A DNA stretch of 28,706 bases from Chara braunii (lineage: Eukaryota > Streptophyta > Charophyceae > Charales > Characeae): positions 828,257 to 856,962 of the forward strand of contig BFEA01000179.1 in the NCBI GenBank assembly GCA_003427395.1, in the 5' to 3' direction. Positions 21,648 to 28,706 of this stretch are shown here, one piece after another. Every line of letters starts with the position of its first letter. The stretch's first letter is position 1. The position numbers and the translations under genes were made by a program. The notes under the pieces were generated by a model, which worked only from the letters and a program-made list of their open reading frames with translations, did no database searches and was not told where the DNA came from.

Positions 21648-22426
21648 TCATGCTGGTCCCTCAGGCCTGCCCTTCTCATCCGGTTCCTCGAACAAGTCCG
21701 CCACCCCCGCAAGGTAATTTTCCCCCATCTCTATTTCCCTGAGAATTATTGGCTCATATTCTTCAAATGACAGGTGGGGCAATCCGAATATCAGAATCTC
21801 AAGTAATTCGAGTAGCTCCCAGGCCTGATTCCCCCAGAATGTCTGACCGACACATCGTAAAACATGCTCGTTGTTTATGGTCGGAGGAGGTGGATCCAGA
21901 CCAGGGTCGAGTCCACCAACTCCCTTGCCCTCTTGAGGCTGCCGAATACCAGGTCTACCATGAAGCAAGGTACTCGGCACCTCAGCCCGGTCATTGGGGC
22001 CTTAAACTCTCGCCAACCTCCTACCTCCACCCGAGTCCTTAACCCCACATTTCTTCTCCCTCGCACTTTCTGGCCTACCCGGTTTAGTACCCTAGTAACC
22101 CTTTGGAAGATTGACAACAACCCATGCCCTAGTGCCAATTTCGTCCCCAACATGTGCCATCCGAGCTCTGACAGGTATACAGTCCCCGTCACCCTAAGAT
22201 CCGTATACAGGTCGTCTCCCGGTCCCCTGTTAATCCTCATACCATCCCACAAACATTCCATCATCATGAACGCCTGTCCTCTTCCCAGGGTCACGGCTCT
22301 CCATTCAGCATCCAATCCTTGAATCGCGTAGCCTACTGGGAGCGACACCTCCCATCCACCTCCGTTTTCCGTGGGTGGTCGCGGGTGCATGGGTCGCCGC
22401 GGCATCCGGGCGCGTCTCATTGCCAT
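21648..22426 (-). pseudogene. Pre-gag ORF-4, fourth copy of unknown domain (frameshifted)
   Basis: ATG at 22426 (MAMRRARMPRRP). The first part is open to 21875 and contains GGWEVSLP, GTVYLSELGWHMLGTKLALG, GGWREFKAP and VPCFMVDLVFG, each matching the other three copies. The tail (YEPIILREIEMGENYLAGVADLFEE), which matches the C-terminal block of its siblings, lies in another frame ending at 21648. A frameshift near 21875-21900 therefore breaks the gene. The N-terminus is unusually Arg/Pro-rich. No known family is recognised. Confidence 0.75.
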
Positions 22427-22575
22427 TTCCGACTTATAAGTCCCCTGCACAGTTTTAAACAGCACACAAATTTACTTATTCCCCTTGGTCTTCAATTTTT
22501 TGCCCGGACAACTTCCCGATTCCTAGCTTGACACTTCTTTTCCCCTTCTATTTCTTTCCCCTCTCCTTGCCCCTA

Positions 22576-23349
22576 TTACCGACCTGTCCCCTCCTCCGTC
22601 TGCTCATATAATCGGTACAGATCATCTACGTACGTCATTCCTTGGTTTATCTCCCGTCGGACGATGTCCCACAGGACCTCATTTCCCACGACCGGAACCC
22701 TCGGGCTGGTACTAAACACAGCACGCAAGATGCGCAACACCTCGTACTTCTGCTCTCTGCTGAACGGCCCCATTTCTAAGAAGGCCCGGTAGTATTCTCG
22801 ATGTACCATCACCTCTTCATATGTCAGGCTTGCGAGATCGACTACTGCTTGTCTAACAAGTTCAAAACCGCCCAGTTTTTCCAACAAGAAGGGTGGAAGC
22901 CTCATTCGTACACTTTCACTAGGCAATTCAAAACTCCCAACCATGGCTACCCTAAGGTCCGCTGTTACATCGTCAACCCCCGGATCTGCGAACTCCAATC
23001 CCGCTTGCCATACTAACTGCCATGCCCCTTCAAACATGCTTAACGGGTCTTCTCATGATGCGAGCCGAACTCTGAACTCCCTCCATCCGTTTTTCGACAC
23101 ATACAACCGCCCTTCTGCTCGCACGTGCCCCCGTGGGTCTGGGTTCCATTCCCCATTCTCGGCCGCACGCCACTCAACTTTCGTCACCAAGTAAATCATA
23201 TTTTCTGCAAGCTCGATCCCGACCCAATCCGCCACCCGGTGCCAGCCTTCACTTGCCGCTGGCAAGCTAACCTCTACTCCACCCTGTACTTCCCTAGGCG
23301 GTTCAATGCCCAAGGGGCGTTCCTCAAGGAACGTTCTTCTTCGCGCCAT
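22576..23349 (-). pseudogene. Pre-gag ORF-3, third copy of unknown domain (one internal TGA)
   Basis: ATG at 23349 (MARRRTFLEERPLG). The frame is continuous to 22576 except for one TGA at 23055-23053. The same frame then resumes at once with EDPLSMFEGAWQLVW. The sibling copies have Gly at the stop position (LALG, LVLG, LAAG), so one point change from GGA explains it. Shared blocks are GGVEVSLP, GRLYVSKNGWREF, LPPFLLEKLGGFELV, EMGPF, YEVLRILRAVF and REINQGMTYVDDLYRLYE. The full length would be about 257 codons, close to the family norm. Readthrough or a Gln/Trp insertion at TGA cannot be excluded but is not needed. Confidence 0.8.
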
Positions 23350-23471
23350 CGCACACTCGCCTCTATTCTCCTGGCCCGTGATCCGCACTGAACCCTACAA
23401 TGGCCAGACATCCCATTCCCTTATCTAAGCAAATTTCCCCATATTTGCCTGACCCCACGGCTTTCCGACGC

Positions 23472-24218
23472 TTAATCGAACCACAGTACCTCGAACAACT
23501 TGAACACATCATCCACATAACAAGGTATTGCTGCTACCTCACGGCAGATTATGGCCTCCCTAGTTTCCGGGGCTACCTTCTGTCGGTCATTCCTTTCAAT
23601 GTCCAAAATGATAAGGACCTCCCAGACTCTGTCGTCGTGGAAGGGTCCGTATTTCAAGGATGTCCTATAGAATTCCCCTGCCAGCCAAGTGCAATTCACA
23701 TGTATTCGCTCCATCGTGCCGGCTACCTCTGTTACATGATAAAACCCCCCAAACCAGTCTGCCACGAATTCGGGTACCCAGGTCTTGGTTCGGGCGCCGG
23801 GCGGTTTAAATTCCTTCCATCCTCGCATCACGACTCTACTGTTCACCATATCCCACCCTTTATTAGCAAAACTTTCCCCCGTCTGTCGAGCCCTTGCCTC
23901 AGCGTCCCCTAAAAGCCACATCGGGTTCTGCCCTGCAGCGAGCGTCGTGCAGAACAGGTGCCAGCCCTGTTCCGAGAGAACAATCGTCCCACCTGATTCC
24001 ACCCTTCCTTCCGCAATCTCCTCCCAACCTTCCCCTTCCCTCAACGGATTCCAGATACGCTCTATCCAAAGGTACGATAGTTCCAGCACAATCTCATACC
24101 CCCGCCAATCACATGTGGTCCCTTTCCATTCATTACTCGGGGGTATCGACATCTCTACTCCCCTTCCGGTCCGTCTTGGTTCCCATGTGCAGTCCCACAA
24201 TTCGAGTTCCTGAGCCAT
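23472..24218 (-). CDS. Pre-gag ORF-2, intact copy of unknown domain
   Basis: An uninterrupted 248-codon frame with ATG at 24218 (MAQELELWDCTWEP). Blocks in order are RGVEMSIPP (19-27), GRVESGGTIVLSEQGW (71-86), RGWKEFKPP (132-140), VPEFVADWFGG (148-158), KYGPF (189-193), WEVLIIL (199-205) and YVDDVFKLFE (234-243). No signal peptide, membrane span or catalytic signature is evident; it looks like a soluble Trp-rich protein. It lies 52 bp after ORF-1 and 122 bp before ORF-3 on the same strand. It is similar to its neighbours across the whole length, so the array arose by tandem duplication. Function unknown. Confidence 0.85.
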   Translation of the reverse strand: MAQELELWDCTWEPRRTGRGVEMSIPPSNEWKGTTCDWRGYEIVLELSYLWIERIWNPLREGEGWEEIAEGRVESGGTIVLSEQGWHLFCTTLAAGQNPMWLLGDAEARARQTGESFANKGWDMVNSRVVMRGWKEFKPPGARTKTWVPEFVADWFGGFYHVTEVAGTMERIHVNCTWLAGEFYRTSLKYGPFHDDRVWEVLIILDIERNDRQKVAPETREAIICREVAAIPCYVDDVFKLFEVLWFD

Positions 24219-24270
24219 CGTTCCCTACCTGCACATAGCCGACAACCCGTTTTTCCCAGGTAAGCCCCCC

Positions 24271-25083
24271 TCAGAAGTCCCAGTCCTCTATCTCGTCCCC
24301 GTCCTCCTCATCACTGAAATCCTCCTCCTCGTCTAGGAACATCTCTTTCACCCCTTCCAAGAAGGTTTCCCCTGCTGCCACGTTTCGGTAAACTATCTGC
24401 CAATGCACCGGGCTGGGAACATAGATTTCGTCCGCACTGAGGAGGTTTAACACCTCAGCCAATTCTTCCCCCCAGTTTCCTTCGAACGGCCCTACTTCCA
24501 CCGACAATTTAAAGAAGTCCTGCCTAGCACCTTGGTACAACCTCAGGTGCGTCATTGACCGGCATATCCGCTCCAATCTACCCCTGGTCCCAAAGACTGC
24601 ATCCACCAGAAACGGGGGTAGCACACATCTCATTGTCCTAAGGGGGCGTCTCATATTTTTCCGGTCCCCGAGTTCCACTCGCACCTCCATCCTCTCCATC
24701 TCCATTTCTGCCCGCTGACATGCATCCCACACCACCTCCCGTTCCGCTTGCCTAAATAACTGATCCGGTGCCGTGCCCAATACTAGTGCCACTACCATTG
24801 CGTTTTCCATTTCTTGAGACAGGTAGATCCACCCTCGGGCCTCCACCGTTCCCCGGAGTTCTTGGTCCATCAAGCTGGGTGAGAGTCTTGTCAGGCTGAC
24901 CTTGGTCCAGATTGTCTCTATCCATAGGAACGCGTCCTTCTTGTCCAGCATCACGGTTTCATAGGCTGGTTCTAGGTCAGTCCACGTCCCTTCTTCCGGG
25001 AGAACAACAAATACCCCATCCCTTACCTCTATAGGCATTTCCGGACCACTGGAGTAGACAGGAGGCGACAACCATCGCGCCAT
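24271..25083 (-). CDS. Pre-gag ORF-1, intact copy of unknown domain with acidic tail
   Basis: An intact 270-codon frame. The open frame extends upstream to about 25128, but the first ATG is at 25083 (MARWLSPP), and all four copies begin Met-Ala, which supports this start. Family blocks are DGVFVVLP (22-29), GTVEARGWIYLSQE (78-91), VALVLG (98-103), LPPFLVDAVFG (155-165), EVGPFEG (196-202), HWQIVYRNVAAGETFLEGV (227-245) and MFLDEEEDFSDEED (248-261). The acidic C-terminal tail is an addition not seen to this extent in the other copies. As the first ORF of the element it would be closest to the 5' leader. The product is unrecognised. Confidence 0.85.
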   Translation of the reverse strand: MARWLSPPVYSSGPEMPIEVRDGVFVVLPEEGTWTDLEPAYETVMLDKKDAFLWIETIWTKVSLTRLSPSLMDQELRGTVEARGWIYLSQEMENAMVVALVLGTAPDQLFRQAEREVVWDACQRAEMEMERMEVRVELGDRKNMRRPLRTMRCVLPPFLVDAVFGTRGRLERICRSMTHLRLYQGARQDFFKLSVEVGPFEGNWGEELAEVLNLLSADEIYVPSPVHWQIVYRNVAAGETFLEGVKEMFLDEEEDFSDEEDGDEIEDWDF

Positions 25084-26314
25084 TTTGTTTTCCCTGCGCT
25101 TACCCTGTTTTCCACATGAGAGCACCACACGGCCCCATCATGGTTAGATGGTTTGCTTTTCCTTTCCCAGATGAGAGTTGTTTTCAGACCCCTCATCCGG
25201 GTCTCCCTAGCTTTTCTTATCCAATTCCCAAGTGCCATTGTCCCACCGTACCCCCAATCGATCGCCAGAGGCCCACATTCCTTCTTCTTGGTTCCATCTT
25301 CTTCCGACTCCTATCCAGCCTCTTCCTCATGTTCTCTCACTCGTACTGACTTAGGCGGAGGTTGAGAATAGACTAGGGACCCGGTCCCCATCCAACATTC
25401 ATCAGACAAACTTTACAGAGGGAGGCACAAAAGGCAAAACTTAGGCAAACGTCGCACAAAGGTCGGTCATCTCCTCACCGACCTCTTCCCCAGAAATGGT
25501 CTCTCCACTGCTACTATCGGCAGGGCTTTACCCCATACCTCAAGTACAGCTCAACCGTCGCGAGCGCGGTACCGAGGTCTCGGCAAGGCATTCGCCCTTT
25601 CCTCCTTACCCAGAATACCCCATCCCAACTTGCCGCTCGTGTACCCACCGTTAATCTCGGGAATCACCCCGCACATCTCGGTAGGGCCATTGGAGCCAGT
25701 CGTCCAGGCATTTACTTCCATCAATCCAATAAGGAACAACTTTTTTCAAGCCATGCTACGAGAAGCTTTTAATCGCCTCCGAGGCTCCTTCCTTGCCCCA
25801 TATGCAGTGGTCTACCTGCCGTCTGCCGACAAGCAGCCGCCCTGCCTGAAGAGGTTTCACACCCCGCCTAGGCAAGGTCATCGAGCCATGCTAGGACCGC
25901 TCGAACCCGGTGAACTTCAAAGAGGACGACCAGTTCGCATCCCGCACCGGCCGGCGCAAACCAATCCTTTCCTTCCGAATGGCAGGACGCACGAAATCCC
26001 AATCATGCAATCACAAGTCCCAAATGGGACACACATAACACAAGTGTCATTCCCCCTGGTGCACCCGACGCTTCCTACCCATTGCTCACATGTTTTCACT
26101 CAGGACAGTGTGCGCCACTCACCCCTAAATTCTATACATAGTGCCTGGTTCTTTTTCGTGAGCATCTTCAAAGATGAGCTAGTTTTCTTGGAGTCTAGCA
26201 ACTCCCTTCTTTCCCTTATCTTTGCTTGTGTGTCCGTTCATAGGGCAGGATTGTTCCTTCTCGATTACCGTTTGTGTTCATATGAGGTTCCTTCAAGCAT
26301 TTACGTGTGGTGCA
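25084..26314. other. Probable 5' leader/LTR region, no supported gene
   Basis: Gene-poor, GC-richer sequence upstream of the element's first ORF. A plus-strand open frame of 261 codons (25630-26415, first ATG at about 25754) runs antisense to the element. It shows no motif and its composition looks non-coding, so I do not call it a gene. I found no primer-binding site, TG...CA LTR ends or matching 3' copy by eye. Confidence 0.4.
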
Positions 26315-26333
26315 CGGAGCCCACTGGGCTCCG
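26315..26333. repeat. Perfect 9-bp inverted repeat with 1-bp centre
   Basis: CGGAGCCCA-C-TGGGCTCCG. The arms are exact reverse complements and could extrude as a short cruciform. The single-base centre is too tight for a normal RNA hairpin loop without opening a few pairs. Confidence 0.8.
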
Positions 26334-27908
26334 AAGAGGAGAGAAGGCACCCAGGTCGGTTGGATCGCTCCGCCGCGGGATTTTCATTGGCAACCGGACT
26401 AGCCTGGAATCCTAACCGCCTGCCAGGTAACCGGAGCCCTTCTTTCGCACGAAGAGGAAGGGTCGACCTGCGGCTTGCCCAAGGCTTCCCTGGCCTGACG
26501 AACATCAGTCCAAGGGAAGGAGGACTAGAGTGATCTCCAGAGGAGATGGCTGAGCAAAAGTGCAAGCATGCATGTTCTTCCTCCAGGCCTGGCCTTGCCA
26601 TGCGCCCAGCCACCCTCAAATCTGATTCTCTCAAAGGATAGAGCATACACAAGTCCATATTCCTTATCTTTATGTTTGTGTTCTCGGTCATGCGTCGGGC
26701 GCCCCCCTCGAGACCGTATGGGTCAGTTTAACCCAACTACCCGGCACCTCCACCATTTTTGTAGGGGCCGTACCCTGAAGGACTTTCGAGTCTCGGTCGA
26801 CCCCACTGCGGGTCCCACTTGGCTCGACCCGCCCACGCTCACGCTCAGGGCGCGGGTCGTTCGTCCCAGGGGCACCCCCACCTAGTGCTACGAGATGGAT
26901 GGGGATGGGCCTTTTGCGAGAGGGCTTTACATTGGGGGATGTAGCTNCGCTCTCGCGTCAAGATGGTANCTCTTTGGTCACTCGCGNCNTTTTTCTCGAT
27001 CCATTTGAGTCTGACCAGGCAATTGCTCTTTCCAATACTCAGGCAGTCCAGGGAGTTCGTTGAGGGTTTGTCTTCTTTCCGTGCGCAGGCCAAGCGTCAT
27101 CCATTGGGCCACGCACCCTTTCACTAAGTCTAGTGGCTCGGGACAGCCCCGGCGGCATCCTTGGGGTGAGGCGGCGTCGCCCGGACCCCTAGCCGCTATA
27201 TTTTTTTTTGCGCGAGCCACTAGCATCGCATCACCTATCCAAGACCGCCCTTAGTCTTTTCAGGGGTCGCATTGCACATGAGAGAGAGACATTCCATACA
27301 ACCTCCGCACAACCCAAGTCCATGCATCAACCATCCACCCAAGCGGCCGGCCTCAACTCATCCCGCATCCATAGCTAAAGCCGGATCCAAATCCCTTCCT
27401 TTTGCCAATCTCCCACCCTAGTCCTCATCCGTGGGTCCATCCCCGTCCAAATCATCCCTAGCTACTCACCTGCGCAAGACCACACAAGACAAATGACTAA
27501 GTACAATCCCCATTGGGGTCAACACATCGCCCCCTTCCCGCAATCCTAAGTTGTCTTTGCCTTCCATTTCCCTTTATGAGTTCCCTCCCCTTTTACACAG
27601 GCAAGCCATCCAATCGGCTCAGTCATGCGTTTCGGGAGGATGGTTGAGTCAAACTGACCTCGTTAAAAAACAACACTCCTTTTCGTTTTCATAAATGTTC
27701 CCAATAACCTCGTATCCTTTCCTTCTTGGTGGCACAAGGGACCGGCTGCCCTTCCCTTGCCCTCGCTTTCCACCAAGTGAGGACCAAGTTCCTTCCCGTT
27801 CGTTCCCTGGCAATGTAACGGGTGAGGGTAGAGGTTAGTCACATGCCATGGAGGGGAAGAGGTGACGGAAGGGTTAAGGGCTAAAGGAGTTTGAAAGAAT
27901 GGAGGAAG

Positions 27909-27910
<2 letters not shown>
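26334..27910. other. GC-rich intergenic stretch with four ambiguous bases
   Basis: Contains single N calls at 26947, 26969, 26987 and 26989. Frames on both strands are open for 60-130 codons because of high GC, with no motif. It may include more of the retroelement's 5' end or a different repeat. Confidence 0.5.

Positions 27911-27979
<69 letters not shown>
27911..27979. repeat. (GA)n microsatellite, about 34 units
   Basis: An uninterrupted GA dinucleotide run. It translates as a Glu/Arg or Ser/Leu repeat, so frames through it are not taken as genes. Confidence 0.97.
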
Positions 27980-27981
<2 letters not shown>

Positions 27982-28086
27982 AAGAAACTTCACATCCTAA
28001 TCGACTTTGCTCCTTGACTTACCCCAACCGATCCTACCCGAGGTCCCGTGCGTCCCCCTTGCGACTCTCCCCCCCCCTTAAGACTC

Positions 28087-28706
28087 TCGGGTGGACGAAC
28101 GTAGGTGATGAAGGAGGAAGGAGGGTTGAGGGCGGTCGGCTATGGTGGACGGGTGTGGGTGATGGAGGAGGAAGAAGGGTTGGGGGGGGTCCGGCTATGG
28201 TGGACGGGTGTGGGTGATGGAGGAAGGAGAAGGGTTGGGGAGGTCCGACTATGGAGGACGAGTGTGGGTGATGGAGGAAGGAGAAGGGTTGGGGATGACC
28301 AACTATGGTGGACGGGTGTGGGTGATGAAGGGAGGAGAAGGGTTGGGGAGGTCCGACTATGGACGATGGACGTGGATGATGGAGGAGGAAGAAGGGTTGG
28401 GGGTGGTCGGCTATGGTGGACGGGTGTGGGTGATGGAGGAGGAAGGAGGGTCGGGGGTGGCCGGCTATGGTGGACGGGTGTGGGTGATGGAGGAAGGAGA
28501 AGGGTTGGGGAGGTCCGGCTATGGAGGATGGACGTGGGTGATGGAGGAGGAAAAAGGGTTGGGGAGGTCCGACTATGGAGGATGGACGTGGGTGATGGAG
28601 GAGGAAGAAGGGTTGGGGAGGTCCAACTATGGAGGATGGACGTGGGTGATGGAGGAGGAAAAAGGGTTGGGGGGGGTTGTCGGCTATGGTGGACGGGTGT
28701 GGGTGA
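28087..28706. repeat. 54-bp-period minisatellite, about 11 units, open at right edge
   Basis: The core CTATGG(T/A)GGACG recurs with TATGG starts at 28141, 28196, 28250, 28304, 28358, 28412, 28466, 28520, 28574, 28628 and 28685. Spacings are 55, then eight of 54, 54 and 57 bp. Two main unit variants alternate (TGGTGGACGGGTGTGGG versus TGGAGGATGGACGTGGG). The plus strand is G-rich, with runs of 3-8 G in each unit. Confidence 0.95.

Larger units (their letters stand above)
14645..25083 (-). mobile_element. Degenerate Ty3/gypsy-type element with four pre-gag ORFs
   Basis: On the minus strand the order is four related pre-gag ORFs, gag, protease, reverse transcriptase, RNase H and integrase, which is the Ty3/gypsy domain order (integrase last). 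Diagnostic motifs seen are the CCHC knuckle, the protease-like LVDGGAE, RT YIDD, the NRADGLSR string after RNase H, and a DD35E integrase with a KGPY motif. Gag and pol are interrupted by many stops and frameshifts, so this copy cannot make a normal polyprotein. I could not match two LTRs, so the coordinates cover only the coding span. Pol occupies a +1 frame relative to gag. Confidence 0.9.

Noticed and set aside
25630-26415. 261-codon plus-strand open frame antisense to the retroelement
   Set aside because: It begins with TTG, has no motif, and lies in GC-rich non-coding sequence where long chance frames are common. No splice or neighbour support.
27663-28217. Open frames through the (GA)n tract and minisatellite on both strands
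   Set aside because: They are produced by simple repeats with no in-frame stop and contain no non-repetitive coding signal.

Overview
The window looks like nuclear DNA of a eukaryote, most likely a green plant or streptophyte alga. It has GT-AG introns, abundant microsatellites and a large Ty3/gypsy-type retroelement. My impression is that the Gag and Pol text resembles elements of charophyte algae such as Chara, but I cannot run a search, so the host assignment is inference. No bacterial operon, CRISPR array or rRNA gene is visible.

Layout. Positions 1-600 are GT/CA microsatellites and homopolymers. Positions about 600-7300 are AT-rich, decayed repeat DNA. The main feature there is a 1.2-1.3 kb unit present three times: one copy inverted (about 1045-2323, minus) facing two head-to-tail plus-strand copies (about 3125-4337 and 4341-5669). 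A 197-bp duplication follows at 6871-7230. Positions 8932-13839 (possibly to 8540) hold a spliced minus-strand host gene. I reconstructed it from open exons whose GT and AG borders and codon phases fit each other; I do not recognise the product. Positions 13840-14644 are a spacer containing 66-bp tandem repeats.

Positions 14645-25083 (minus) are a degenerate Ty3/gypsy-type element. In element order it has four tandem, mutually similar ORFs (pre-gag ORF-1 to ORF-4, about 250-270 codons each), gag with a CCHC zinc knuckle, protease, reverse transcriptase with YIDD, RNase H, and integrase with a DD35E triad and GPY motif. Gag and pol carry at least ten lesions: stop codons, frameshifts, an 8-bp tandem duplication and altered catalytic residues. 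Pre-gag ORF-1 and ORF-2 are still fully open. Positions 25084-27900 are GC-richer, gene-poor DNA that probably includes the element's 5' leader or LTR, but I could not match an LTR pair by eye. The window ends with a (GA)n tract and a 54-bp-period minisatellite running off the right edge.

How the parts relate. Gag would form the particle, PR would process the polyprotein, RT and RNase H would copy the RNA, and IN would insert the DNA; this copy is almost certainly non-autonomous now. The quadruplicated pre-gag ORF family is the most unusual content. Its position recalls the extra upstream ORF of Tat/Ogre-type plant elements, but four diverged tandem copies of an unrecognised domain would be a distinct arrangement.
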